A DNA stretch of 64,000 nt from Echinometra lucunter. Lineage: Eukaryota > Echinodermata > Echinoidea > Camarodonta > Echinometridae. The stretch is taken from positions 8,252,962 through 8,316,961 of the forward strand of contig CM057153.1 in NCBI GenBank assembly GCA_029962745.1, given 5' to 3'. The notes under the pieces were generated by a model that made no database searches, was not told where the DNA came from, and saw only the letters and a list, made by a program, of their open reading frames with translations. Both the position numbers and the translations under genes were made by a program. Position 1 is the first letter of the stretch. Each line of letters opens with the position of its first letter. Positions 49,236 to 61,619 of the stretch are shown here, one piece after another.

Positions 49236-51350
49236 GTTAAGAGACGAGTTGGTCGCTGATTGATCAAAATGGTTAGAAATAGCAATTATATGCAGTAAAT
49301 TATCATGTTGTGTGCTGAGTGCAAACAGGGCTAAACTCACTTCATTTGATACATAGTTAACGCCTTTCTGGCTATAAACAGTGCTTTCTCTTGTAATGCA
49401 CCTGTCTAGTCAGTTCCATAAGGAAATGTGATGTTCACTTTAAACCATTCAGTTTCAGTGGAAAATGTGCCTTAATTGCGAGTTTTTAGAATTGTTTTGT
49501 CCATAAATTTTTACCTTTTTGCTCAATTTTTTGATAGAAAAGGATTATTACATTTTTATTTCTTTCCTTTCATACAATTGCAAGCAATAGTGAATGCTTT
49601 GGAAAAATCTACCATCTTTTTTTTTAAAATTTATTTTCATGTTTGTCCCATTCTTGTATATAAATGCAGGTTTTCCTCAGCTTTTTAAAAACTGCTGACT
49701 CTCATAATTTTGCTCTGAATCATGCTATACAGCTGGTAGAAAAATATTAAGGTTGAAATATTTGAAGGATTCTAAAGATGTCAAAGCCAGTGTGATTGGT
49801 TTAACCAAACCTCCGTCTTTTTCAGTGTCCAATAACGTAACAAAATTGGTACATGTCAAAGCATACTATACAGTGAACAAAATATGGGGTAAGGGGTTTG
49901 ATGTGAGTAATAATGATAATGATAACGACAGTATTTAGCATCCATATCCATCTCTAGATATGCTGAGTGAATAGGACTAAGAAGAATGGATAAAGGAAGC
50001 AGACAAAATGGTAATTAGGGAATATTTGCCATTACCATGGCAAAAAAAAAAAAAATTCTTTTTGCAGGGTTAGATGCCATATTTGAGTTCAAAGAGTTAT
50101 ATCCTTTGTCAAATAATTTCATTTATGAGTCTCGCTTCTGCTTCTAGGTATTTCACATTTTTAGAAACTGTAGTTACCATGGGCAATGGGAATAGATCTG
50201 CACACTCAATGTGTACCATCTCCACTCTATGGGAAGCATATCTACCATATGTCAGGCATGCATACATTCACATCCATGCATCCTCAATGGCATCCCTTTC
50301 CCAGGTCCTCATTTATCTCCATGTGAAAAAGTATAGCTTGACACTAATTATATTGTAATACTGCTGTAAAAAGGGGGCAGGTCATTTCTCTTGTTCCCAT
50401 GGCAACAAAGCATTATATTTTGCAGGGGTAGGAGCTAATACTTGGATACAGACTATTGATGAATGATTAACAGGAGCTTCTTTGTGTAGAAGCAAGGAGA
50501 TGTTATGTTCGTGTATGTGATCTGTCTGCTCAATGTGTATTCTATTTATACCCAATTATCATTCAAGGGAAATTTCATTTAGACAGTAGGAGTTGTATCC
50601 ATATTTCAGTTAATCTATTGACTCTTAGATTATCCCTGTAGGAGCAATGCAGAAGCCTTTGGGTTGTTGTTTTTTTTGGTAGGCAAAGAGTTACTACTTG
50701 AATAATGTGTGGATTAAAGGCATTGGCTAACTTAGTGAGTAGCTGATTTAAAAAATTCTCAAACTAAGATGAAACATGTGTATGAGTACTTGTATTTGTA
50801 CTAAAAATCCCTGAAACCAACCATAATTTGGAATGAAAAAGTGTAAGTTAAACGCAAACGGCGATTTTATTATCCTTCGTCTCACGAGACAATCACTAAG
50901 AGGACCATTTTGCTTGAATTTGAAAATGCCGTTATGTGCCTCCCGCCGCGTGATATGCCAATACACACAGTACGGTAAGGTGAGTCATACGTGCATGCGC
51001 ACTCCTTATGTCTATTCTGTGCAACCGACCCTCTTATATTTTTCAAACATTGGTTCATATTTTTTATATTTAAAAATACTTCCTGTGGATATTATACTTT
51101 AAAACTTTCAGACTGGTATTTTGACACTATAACCCTTATGTTTATCCCATTTTCAAGTAACAAGACAAGATTTTTTAAAATCATAACAATGTTAACCAAT
51201 GTCTTTAAGCATTTTGTGTTACAAATATGTAACGATGCTCACTGTTGGATTATGTAAAGTTATGTGGTTCACTGTGATTATTATTGGTTGGATTAGATTC
51301 TGTTCAGAAAACAATTGGAAATGAGTTAAGTAAATATTGCTTTTTATATA

Positions 51351-51352
51351 GT

Positions 51353-51394
<42 letters not shown>

Positions 51395-51450
51395 GGAGGG
51401 GGAGGAGATAGAGGGAGAGAAGGAGAGAGAGAGAGAGAGAAAGAACAGAA
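51351..51450. repeat. (GA)n microsatellite with G run
   Basis: GA repeats, about 13 G, then more GA. Confidence 0.95.
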
Positions 51451-51572
51451 AATAATGATTTAGAATCACCTGTGCTTCACCTGTTGCAATTAGTATTCAA
51501 ATTCCATTTTTTTGTGGAATAAATTGTTTATTAAATTGTGTGCATAGAAATATTTACCAATTCTGGAGATGA

Positions 51573-51598
51573 TGGGGGGGGGGGGGGGGGGGGGGGGT
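51573..51598. repeat. Poly-G run (about 23 G)
   Basis: The longest G homopolymer in the window. Confidence 0.95.
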
Positions 51599-52393
51599 GG
51601 TTTTGCAAGCTTTCTTTTCCCGCTGGCATGTCAATCCAGGTTTTTCTATTCACCTGCCCGGCTTTTAGCCTGATTGCGTTTCCATCGCCAAGGAAACTGC
51701 ATGAGTTACCATGGCGACTGCATCCATCGTGAGGGGAGGTTGGGGATATCCCCCAGGCAAAGGAACACAGGGGAAGCCTGTAATTATATAGAATGTGATG
51801 ATGATGAATTGCATTCCTAAAATGCTCTATCCTCTTACTGTGAAATGCAATTCCCATCAGGTTTTGCATGAATTTTAATTTTTTTGACTTTGCTTGAGGC
51901 ATCACTAGCAAATTCAGGGACATAAAACAATTTAGGTGTTATCAGAAAAAGCCAGCAGAGAGATGAAACGAGTTATTGACAAAAAGAAATTCAATTTACA
52001 AAGCTAATGATACTCGTCTTTCAGGAAAATTGTATAACTTAATCAAAACCCAATGGATTTACGGGTTGATTTAAGGCTTGCAGTTCATTCTTTCAATGGG
52101 AAATTGTTTTTGTTTTCTTATTTTTTTTGTTTAACTATAACCTATTTCTTTCTCCTTCTCAAAGAGTATTTATCATTTGTTGGCTCCATCAAATGTACTT
52201 ATTTGTGTTTACCACAATATGTGGTGGTGCTTGGCCATGGTAGTAAATACCATATTATTGTGGATATATGAACAGAGGCAAAAGGGGAGAGTACTGCAAT
52301 AGTGTGGTGATATTGCCCCATTTTCCCTCTGATATGAACAGTGTCCACAGGAAATCACCAATGCGCAGCAGTAATATTCACTATGAACATGAC

Positions 52394-52636
52394 CGACAAA
52401 GAGAGTGGACAAAATAAACAACCTCTCATTCTACCCTTCACAATGGTTCTGGTAGTCAAAAGAACATCCTGTCACAGCTATTCTGTTTAATCATGTTGTT
52501 CCAGGTGAACATGCATGTGACACCTGTTCCACATATTTTAGACAATAGCAGTGAAGGGATGTTCTTTTGACTACCAGAACCATTGTGAAGGGTAGAATGA
52601 GGGGTTGTTTATTTTGTCCGCTTTCTTTGTCCGTCG
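52394..52636. mobile_element. 243-bp foldback with arms over 90 percent identical
   Basis: Left arm 52394-52469 and right arm 52557-52636 are inverted copies (GGACAAAATAAACAACC, TCATTCTACCCTTCACAATG, GTTCTGGTAGTCAAAAGAAC). The loop also pairs in part (TCACAGCTATT with AATAGCAGTGA, CAGGTG with CACCTG), so nearly the whole segment can fold. No ORF. Confidence 0.85.
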
Positions 52637-54042
52637 TGTATGTAGTTTAAACAAAAAAATAAGGAAAGAATGGAGAACAGTAAATACCTAAACACAGAGA
52701 AGAAAAAAAAAGTTGGAAGAAAGTTACATTTTCTTGGAGCAAGAAAGGGCATGAAGTAGCAGACAGTATGTATACATGCAAAATGTAGAGAATAATAGAA
52801 CACCTGGAACAATAGGTGAAATAAACCCGCTAGACAGACAGAAATTCCTGTGAAGAAATTGACATGGCTTTGCATTGTCCACCAGCAGGTGCTCATGTAA
52901 ATTTATGTTGCAAGACAGTGACCATTCAGCTTTGCATAATTTGAATTCTTCCTTACCAGATCTATAGAGGCATTCATGCATACATACATACTCCCATGCA
53001 GACTATGAAATCTACTTTGCAATTCTAATGTGTATGTGTATTCAGCTGGATAGGCCCATGTGCAAGCAGGGATGTTGAGTTTGTGGTAATACCTTGCAGT
53101 CAGAAAAAAAGTGTCATCTGAATCAAGTGAAATTGCAGATATCTCAGGATTTTTCAGCAGCAGATTATTCTTGAAGCTTCTTTATAATCCTTATACTGGA
53201 AAAGATAAGTTTTCTTTGCTTACATTTCACTTAGACCCCTGAAACATCTAATTTTAAAATAAAATTTCTCCTAGAAAGTTTGCTTACATATTTTTTGCAA
53301 ATGTGAGAAATCAAAGTTTAATCTTTAATCACTGAAATGTGGAGAAAATTCAATTCATAATTTTTCCCCCTTCCATCTGAAATTAGACTGTCAGATGTAC
53401 TTAAGGTTCAAATGACTAACGGGTTTACTGGTAAGCTTAAATGCATAAAGTGAATAATAGTTTGAAGCATTTTTATCTTATGACCTGATTTCATAAAATC
53501 CTTTTATTTCACCCTAATTCGTTTTTCATTTTAAAGAGATTAATTTCATTTCGTTAATCTCTTTCGACCTTGATGATATCAGTTTAATCATCTTAAGATG
53601 CCTTCTTACCTGTTTGAGTAGATATCATTTAAGGGTAAATAGATAAAAATGATTAAGGGTTCCTTCTTTTAATGCCCTGCTTGTATTCACACAGGGCTAC
53701 ATTGGTATTCTGAGCTGTGCAAATTTATGTGACATGCTGCCCTCTATAATCAAAGATTTAAATCACTAAAATAATCAACATATCATATAAAATATTGATT
53801 TTTTACACCTAGCATAATAAAATATCCTAATTCCATTCCATTCCTCCAACTGGATGTAAATTATCTTGATCAAGTGAATTTTGGAAAATATTTTTCTGAT
53901 CACTGGTGACACAGCTCTTGCTCCTCTGTCCCCAAAAATTCATTGGTAGAAACTACTTTCCTATTGTCAGCATGCTACAGCACGTCTGTTGTGTGAGGTT
54001 AGTACCGAGCACTAGTGTGAGTGGCTTGTATTAGGACATACT
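52637..54042. other. Non-coding stretch, nothing firm
   Basis: AT-rich. 53533-53564 contains a perfect 11-base stem (AAAGAGATTAA / TTAATCTCTTT). The stretch 53570-53690 shares TTAAGGGT[TA][CA]CTTCTTTTAATG-like sequence with the tandem array that follows. Confidence 0.45.
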
Positions 54043-54450
54043 TGAATAAATCAACAATGTATGAAGAGGACCAGAAAGATTACATAAGATCAAATTCATT
54101 TCACATTTTAAAGAGGACTATTTAAGGCATTACGAGTGCTCTTTTCGAAGTAGATATTCTCATTAGAGTAAACAATTAAGGGAATCCTTTCTTTTAATGT
54201 TACCTTTCTATGCATTTGCACATTTGCATATTGTTGATAAATCAACAATGTATGAAGAGGACCAGAAAGATTTTATAGGACCAAATTTATTTTACATTTT
54301 AAAGCGGACTATTTTATCAGTATGGATGCTGTGTTTGAAGAAAACATTCTAATGAAACTAAACTAAGGGAATCCTTTATTTTGATGCGGTTTCACATTTG
54401 CACCAATCAGTGATGCTTGAGGAAGAGCAGAAAGATTGGATTGATAGGAC
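54043..54450. repeat. Tandem repeat, period about 192 bp, 2.3 units
   Basis: ATAAATCAACAATGTATGAAG begins at 54045 and 54237. Both units carry GAGGACCAGAAAGATT, CATTTTAAAG[AC]GGACTATTT and AAGGGAATCCTTT. A third partial unit begins near 54402 with CAATCAGTGATGCTTGAGGA. Confidence 0.85.
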
Positions 54451-55759
54451 CAAGGCTTGGTACTGGACCTGCTGGTATATTCAGGGTCTTTGCTGTAAAA
54501 AGAAGGTGAGAAATCATTAGATATTCTTCATAGATTGGCTAATGGAACCGGATGACCCCTGTAGAAAGTCTATGGGAATTTACGAATTCAGTACTCCATG
54601 GGCTTTAACCCTAAAGGTACCACTGCAATCAGAATTTGCCCTCAGAAGTACTGAAACACCCCCCTCCCCACACACACACACACACACACACCCACAGACA
54701 AATGAATTAATTAGGGGGACTATTTTGAAGAAAAAAAGTATGGAAAGTGTCTCCTGTTCTGTAACAAAAGTGAGAAAATTCACTTGTAATAATTCCTTTC
54801 GATTTTGTAATCTACTGAGAAGTTCTCTCTCTGTATGACTTCAGAAAATATACTAGATTAATTCAAAAAGTCTAGCACAGCTTCATTTTCAATAGATTTG
54901 TAATTATCTACAATAATTCAACCCTGCATTTTCATTTTAAATTGTGAATTTCAACTTATTTTGCTCAGACTGACTGCATTGAAAACTATAATTACATTAT
55001 GGAAACATAATAAAATTGCTCACAAATAACCAATCAGAATATTGACAAAGAAATTGTGCATGTTTTGCCTTTTGAATGAATGAAATTCATAAGATAATTT
55101 CAGTAATAATAGAAAAAAGTGTAGGGGAACTTAGCCTATTGGTGGAGTATATTTTATTGTTTTGCAGACCTGTACATACTAATTATGTAATTTCATGTTT
55201 GTTTTCTCCATGGCCAAACAGTCCATTAGTACTTGTTACTCTTATCTAATTAATTTTGAATAAAGCAATCAATTTAATAAAGAATTCAAGTTCACTCTTT
55301 TGCATGAAATAACAGTATTAAAACCTCCAACAGGATTCAGGGTCATTGAGTCAGTTCATCTAATATAGCTAAGTAATTATAGCTATGTAAAATAGCTAAG
55401 TAATTAATCAAAATAATGTTGAATAATGAAAATACAAAAACCTCAATTTTACCGAAAAGCTGACCGCATGAAAATCAAGTGATATTGATACAATCAGTGG
55501 TATGGATGTGGTATGAATGAAAAGTTAATTCAGTGGAATTGGGAGACGGATGTAGATTACTTTTTGTTTGTTTTGCTGGTATATGCGTGAAATGTGAGAT
55601 TCATCATTTTAAAACATCCTCGACATTAGATGTTTACAAGCCTTACTGATCTGGGTAAAAAAGCTGGTTGCCTACCCATGCTGCTAGCATGTTCATGAGT
55701 GCATGTATGCACAAGGAATTGAAGCTAATCAGAATCTCTTGACACGTGTAGTGGTCACT
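54451..55759. other. Non-coding stretch, nothing recognised
   Basis: Contains a (CA)n run at 54666-54693 and otherwise AT-rich DNA. Confidence 0.5.
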
Positions 55760-56300
55760 GGTGGAAACGGAGCACTTTAGAGTGAGTCGTTGTCCATGCT
55801 TCACTCAACCACCTACCAGTTGCATTTGGAGGCTAAAGTCGCCTGCTAGCAATTCTCCTTTCATCTCTGTGTGGCGTGCATCTCTCTCTTGTTCTCTCTC
55901 TCTCTTCTGCACGTCGTCCCTGTGCAGCCGTAGATGGCAATGATATAGATTGCTGTATGACTGTGACATGCGCTGCCCTTTGGGAGTGCGTGCGCGTTGT
56001 CTCGTCTCGTTGCGAGGTGTTTATGATCGTAACTGCGTACACCCTTCCACCCCTTGCCGGTACAAGCTCGCATCTATTTGCCAATCCAATTTTACGCAAG
56101 AAATCACCCTTCCTCGTGTGGATGGCTTATTTGCGCCGTGATTTGGCTAACTTGTGGAGTTACAGCCCACCGATGATTGGCAACGATTGTGTGAACCAAT
56201 TTTGGATTGTCAAAGCAGCTCAGAGTGGGTGTATCTTCCATCTCTGTCTCAGTCTCTTCTTTGCTTCAAGTGAAAGGGGATCTAGTCTCATGTAAATTCC
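55760..56300 (+). other. CpG-bearing island; possible exon or promoter
   Basis: A stretch clearly less AT-rich than its surroundings. A CT tract ending GTCGTCCCTGTGCAG (55910-55925) resembles an acceptor. A GTGAGT donor-like site is at 55780. After the CAG, a frame stays open in phase 2 to a stop at 56293 (full frame 139 codons from ATG 55876, with VDGNDIDCC and WMAYLRRDLANLW). I recognise no domain. It may be a non-coding first exon, a 5' UTR or a conserved regulatory block. It is not called as a gene. Confidence 0.3.
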
Positions 56301-57889
56301 TGTGAGTTTGTTTTGCTAACTGCTCATTGTTGGATATTTGCAGTACGGATAAATGCCTGACCTGAAACTTCATCAAATTTGTTCACCATCTTGTTTAGGG
56401 GAGGGGAATGAACATCAAGCAAACAGAAGGGACTTACTTTTATTACCTTTCCTCAGATTTTCAGTTCAGAATGGAGTAAGTCCTTCATACAAGGGATTTT
56501 TGCTAATCTACAGTTGTGTAAGACCTTTTGTAAGACCTTTCTTCTTCTAAAAGAAAAAAGATCTTTTTGCAAATCTTTGTGCACATCTATTGGCTTCTAA
56601 ATCTACTTTTGAATGTGCTCATGGTGATTTCATGTGGCTAATAAAAAGCCAAATTATCAAGGACTAGCGACAGTGGTACTGAATCTTTAAAAGTATCTGG
56701 TACTTCTAATTCCCAGACATCTTATCTTGCTTGCAATTGAGCTTATGAATTCACTCTGCTGCGAGAGGTGCTGCCTGTCTACGAGGAACATTCCTGTCTC
56801 TGCAAGACACTTGATGTTCACTTTTGAAGGCATCGCAGGAAGATAATGGACAATAACATCTACCTTGTGACATCAATTTGAAATTAACTAGAGAAATCAG
56901 AGATAGAACATTGCTGGTTGTAAACCAGCTACGCCAGGCCGTATGCGCATGACATCATCCTGCGCAGGACTCAGAAGGACCTGTCAAACTGGATTTGTCA
57001 GAATCGCTTCTTAAAACAAACATCTCCCAAGCGTACTTGCCATCTTTACAGACCCATTTGTACCTTGTGTATCTGCAAGGGTTAATAGAAGGAGAAAGGG
57101 TATAAAATGTAATCGGATCCATTACATACTATATAACTGTCAACACCTGTGAATTTTGTATGAGGATTCTATTCAGGCTTCTGAGGGATTGCATCGTTCT
57201 CCGCAGAATGCATTCCGGATCGCATATAAAGTCAACAGGAACAGTTGCTGTGGTAAGACACGTACCTTTTGACAACGCATGTTTAGATTAGTGAAGGTCA
57301 TAAATTGTTTTCTTTCAGCATTTCTCATCATATAATGTTTGGGCTTACTACTACTACATTGTCATTTGTTGAGTGTTTTCCTCAGAATGGTCTTAAATAC
57401 ATACCTGATCTCATTGAATTTATTGTTTATCATGATTATCATTTTAGGTCATAGCACCTTGGATTTTTTATAGCCAAAAATATTCAAATCAATGATTTTT
57501 GGATTTATCAAATTTAATTCCTTGCCCTCCTCTTTTATTTCAATGCAATGATTCAATTTTATTTATCAGTCATACATCAGTCAAAATTTATTTGCTTTAT
57601 TAGCTTATTTATTCTTTCATTCTTTCATTCAGTCATTCATACATACTTTTGATATAGTGTGTTGAAAAATAAGTCTTAAATCAAAACAGCTTTGGTTTAT
57701 TATACGTGATGGATGTCATTCTAAAGCATTTGACCTTATAGATGGAAAATTGATGGGATTTTCCTGTTTACTTGAAAGTACATTTGTCTTTTCAATATTA
57801 GATTGAGTGACCTTTTACTACTGATTGTAGGAAACTGGAACAGCCATGCAAGAATTACTTTGAAGTACATGCACAGCTAGATGTAGTTT

Positions 57890-57942
57890 GGAGGGGAGGG
57901 GGAGGGGGAGGGGAGGGGGAGGGGAGGGGGGGGGGGGGGGCT
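57890..57942. repeat. G-rich purine repeat
   Basis: GGGGAGGGGGAGGGG units ending in about 13 G; a strong candidate for quadruplex formation. Confidence 0.9.
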
Positions 57943-58747
57943 GCTAGAGCTAGATTAAGAAAGGATGGTGAAAAACGATGTAGGATGATAAAGGAACATA
58001 CATGTGAGCTGAAGGTTGCTTGGTAATGATAAATGTAGGGCATTACTGAAAATTTAGTCTTAGTGAGACGTGTAATTAAAGGGAAATAATTCTTAAATCT
58101 TTCTTAATGGGATGATACTTTTTCAATACCATATTAACCTTTTTCTTGCTATGGTTGACAGAAAGAAACAAACAGTGGACTCCCACATTCAATTTTTGTT
58201 ACATGTACAATGTGCATGGGACATACATTCCAGAATATTGTGGCAGTTTATTCAGTCCACAGTGAATGAAGTGTTGGGAATATCAATTTTTTAGTAAAAG
58301 AATGAAAGAACACAACCCCCAATTTGAAAACCCTTTGGATCTCATTCTCAAGCGATGAGTTTCATATTTCTTTTTATTTTGCATTTTGAGAAAATTTGAA
58401 TTTAAGCAGAATTTATTTGAAATACACATTAACCAGGTGAACACTAGTCTGAGATAACGTGGGTTATTGTGGAAAATGTGTGCTATACTGAAACTGAATC
58501 GTGCTCAATTGCTTAAATGAAATCAGAAGTGTATTTGTGGATTACATTGAGAGGATATATCTTTACTTGATTCAGCATGACAGCATATTTTCCATTACAC
58601 TATGTACTAGGGACATGTATACGTGCAAGGATTGTGGAGGTGTCCTACTTTATGTGGTATGATGAATGACATGCATGTTTGTTTAATGTGGGGATATGTG
58701 TGGTATCATGTTAGATCCATGAATACATAGATCATTGTCAAAATTCA

Positions 58748-58748
<1 letters not shown>

Positions 58749-58789
<41 letters not shown>

Positions 58790-58798
58790 GGGGGGGTA
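58749..58798. repeat. (GT)n microsatellite with G run
   Basis: About 19 GT units, then TTTTGGGGGGG. Confidence 0.95.
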
Positions 58799-59329
58799 TC
58801 CCTTAGCAGCTTCATGTAATATGTATGCCAATCACTTTGTACAGTATTATTCACTCACAAACTCCTATTTGTATGGATAATAGAAACCAATTAAGTTGAT
58901 TAGAACATCAAATTTTGATAAACCTGAGCTGGAAAGTGTACATCATTATGATTTTGGAGCACGATCAGATATTATGAGAAAACAGCGCATCTTTTGATCA
59001 TTTGCTTTTTTAGTTATATGTTGATGATAATTCATTTCAGCAGTTCATTTATAAAATGTGTTTTTGTTACATTGATGATAATTCTAAATAGTGAATTTTA
59101 GTTCAATAAATTGATTTGATTGGTAACAGTGATATGATAGACTGTACTTGGAAGGATTTCATAATCATACATTCTATAAAAATAGGGATGATATTTTGTT
59201 CACTTTCCTCATTAAGACTAAAGTTACTACTTTGTTGTAAGTCAGTGACTAAAATATGATCTGAATATCTTTCATAGACATGAAAACTTTATTCATCTAA
59301 AAAGCTAAATGCAGGCCATATTTTTATTT

Positions 59330-59806
59330 TTTTTCAATGTAAAAACAATAATATTGAATTCCCACAGTTTGACTTTTTGTTGCATTTTTGCATCCTCGAA
59401 GTAGACAAGTGGTGATCCTTGACCAAAAGGTATTATCTTTCCTAAATGATATGCAGATGATACAAGAATCCACATCTCCACATTTTTTCACTGTTAAAGC
59501 TGCCAATATTGAATTCCCACTTAACTTTTTGTTGCATTTTGGCATCCTCAAAGGACAAGTGGTCATCCTTGATCAAAAGTATCATCTTTCCTAAATGATG
59601 TGCAGATGGTACGAGAATCTACGTTTCCACCTTTTTTCAATGTTAAAACTGCCAATATCACATGTTTTCAATGTTGAAACTGCAAATACTGAATTCCCAC
59701 TTGACATTGTGTTGCATTTTTGCATCCTCGAAGTAGACAAGTGGTTATCCTTGACCAAAAGTATCATCTTTCCTAATGATATGCAGATGATACGAGATTC
59801 CACATC
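59330..59806. repeat. Three-unit tandem repeat, periods about 155 and 180 bp
   Basis: TGAATTCCCAC occurs at 59355, 59510 and 59690. Each unit continues with TTGTTGCATTTT or GTGTTGCATTTT, GCATCCTC[GA]AAG, GACAAGTGGT, CCTTGA[CT]CAAAAG and ATCTTTCCTAA. The third spacing is longer because TTTTCAATGTT[AG]AAACTGC is duplicated inside it. Confidence 0.9.
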
Positions 59807-60406
59807 TGATTGACTCTGTAATCACCCCAGGATTGTGGGGCCATTGTCCATGTATATAGGCCATAATATGATTTTTGGTCAGCTATATGAATAAATCTAT
59901 GCATTTAAATTCCTACTCCTGCATAAAGTCCGAGGCTAGATAGAATGTCAATATTGGAAGCCTGAATATGATTTAATAATGATATAGAGTGATTATTACA
60001 AGCAAGTTCACAATGAATATAAACTGTGTCCCATATGTGATAGTGCTAGATATAAAATAGTGACTGAAACTGACAAACGTACCATTTTGCTACATAATTT
60101 TGAATGTGCACGCTTCAGTACAGGGCTATGCATTGAATATGGAAATCATACGAACTGATTTTGTATTTCAGTTGTTATAGATTATTTTTACTTGCATTAG
60201 TGAAACTGAATTCATATGAAGAAAATAACAACAACAACAACAATCTTACAGTCTATTCATAATTGTGTCACTAATGAATAACTTGAGTAGACTGGAGTGG
60301 TAAAGATCCTTATTTCTGCTTCATTATTTTTGAAAATGTTTTAGATGATATTTGTCCTCCTCCCCCATATGCTATTCACATATCGACTTAGGGAATTACA
60401 TGGGCT

Positions 60407-60894
60407 TTTACTAAACACTCGGGTCACATCGCGCTGGAAAACACTCGGGGTCGTGGCATGCTGGGTATGGGGTGCCAAATGTTAACTTAGTTATTTGGTT
60501 CAAAACTACACAATTTAGTGTCAAAAGTTCACTCAAAACTTTATTTCTTTATAGAATTCTCGAACAGTGAACCATTTTGTTACGAAATGAAATGCAACAG
60601 ACGATTTTGCAATAAAATCTCCTACCAATATGACCAAACAGACAGGATTTGTAATTATGATCTCTCATTAAGCCTGCTTTATTCAACTCGCCCGGGCCAT
60701 TGACTTTGTTACAAACACTTCGAGCATAGCAGAGGGCGGGAGGATCAGTTTGCCAGAATATGCCTGTGGGCTTGGCTATGAGAGTTTTGGTTTTACTGTA
60801 CACTAACTGTACGTGCTGTAGTTTTGGACTAAATAACCTAGTTAACACTTAGCACACCATACCCAACGAGCCGCGACCCGAGTGTTTAGTAAAA
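60407..60894. mobile_element. 488-bp element with inverted termini TTTTACTAAACACTCGGGTC
   Basis: Left end TTTTACTAAACACTCGGGTC and right end GACCCGAGTGTTTAGTAAAA are perfect inverted repeats of 20 bp. Beyond these, pairing continues over about 80 bp (GGGTATGG[GT]GTGC, GTTAACT, GTTATTT, CAAAACTAC). The left arm has an extra copy of AACACTCGGG (about 60439), a local duplication. The interior has no recognisable protein. Confidence 0.8.
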
Positions 60895-60914
60895 TTGGTA
60901 GCCTAGCTTAGCCG

Positions 60915-60999
60915 GGGTAATATTGGAAGCGCCTTGAGCACCTTGTTTGGTGGATACGTGCGCTATATAAATATCCAATATTATTATCCAATATTATAA
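60915..60999 (+). mobile_element. 3' end of a CR1-like LINE or derived SINE
   Basis: GGAAGCGCCTTGAGCACC, then GTGCGCTATATAAATATCCA and an ATTATT-rich end. This GCGCCTTGAGCAC...CGCTATATAAAT(ATT)n arrangement is the standard 3' tail of CR1-group LINEs in marine invertebrates. Only the tail is present, so it is a 5'-truncated insertion. It sits 20 bp after the preceding inverted-repeat element. Confidence 0.7.
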
Positions 61000-61619
61000 A
61001 AGCCATTACATGTACTGTATTACAAAACACATTTTTTGGTATATATATTTCAACATGCAAGGTCTTTAATTTAGATAAAATAAAACTTGAAGCAAAGTAG
61101 TAACAGTTGAAAAAAAAAAGTTGTCTTGAAACTTGACACTTTATGTGGAAACTCATGACTGTTATTTTGTTATTATTTTTATTCAAAAAATCAAAGAACA
61201 TAGAAAGAATATCACAAAGACAATCAAATGATGCAATATGAGAAGGCTGAAACTAACATACCTTAATCCTCCAAGTGTACTGGCAAGTTACCAGGAATGG
61301 GGTTCGCAAACTTGAAATCCTGATAGAACTATTGATTTTTGTTTTTGCATGATTGTTTTCCAGCATTATTGCCTTTAAACTCTTATCGCACCCAAGTCAA
61401 GTAGCTATTTGATTGTTTTTCCATGTAGCTGGGGCTCCGCTCAGTCAATACAAAATACATTATGTATTTACCGATCAATGTAATACATGCAGATATGCGA
61501 ACATCCTCATCGATGTGTGTAATTTTGTTGATGCATGAGCTGTTCAGCTCGCAGAGCTCTGCAAAATGTAATTATGAGATGCATTGGTTTGAATTTGTAG
61601 GGATTTATCACTGTCTTCA
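61000..61619. other. Non-coding stretch, nothing recognised
   Basis: AT-rich, no features. Confidence 0.5.

Larger units (their letters stand above)
47944..52393. other. Non-coding stretch, no supported gene
   Basis: Diverged direct repeats occur here. TACATAGTTAA[TC]GCC...CTCTTGTAATG is found at about 48978 and 49350, and TGCTGAGTGAATAGGA at about 49107 and 49962. Islands at 50830-51010 and 51600-51780 have CpGs and a GTTACCATGGCGAC sequence (51704-51717) close to an RFX X-box. A minus-strand frame at 51531-51923 runs into a G run and has no known domain. Confidence 0.45.
56301..59323. other. Non-coding stretch with one possible microexon
   Basis: At 57207-57252 a 46-base segment is framed by TTCTCCGCAG and GTAAGA and is open in phase 0 (NAFRIAYKVNRNSCC). 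It fits the phase left by exon 2, but the peptide is unknown and the length is short, so it is only noted. A G/A-rich run lies at 57890-57942 and (GT)n at 58749-58798. Confidence 0.35.
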
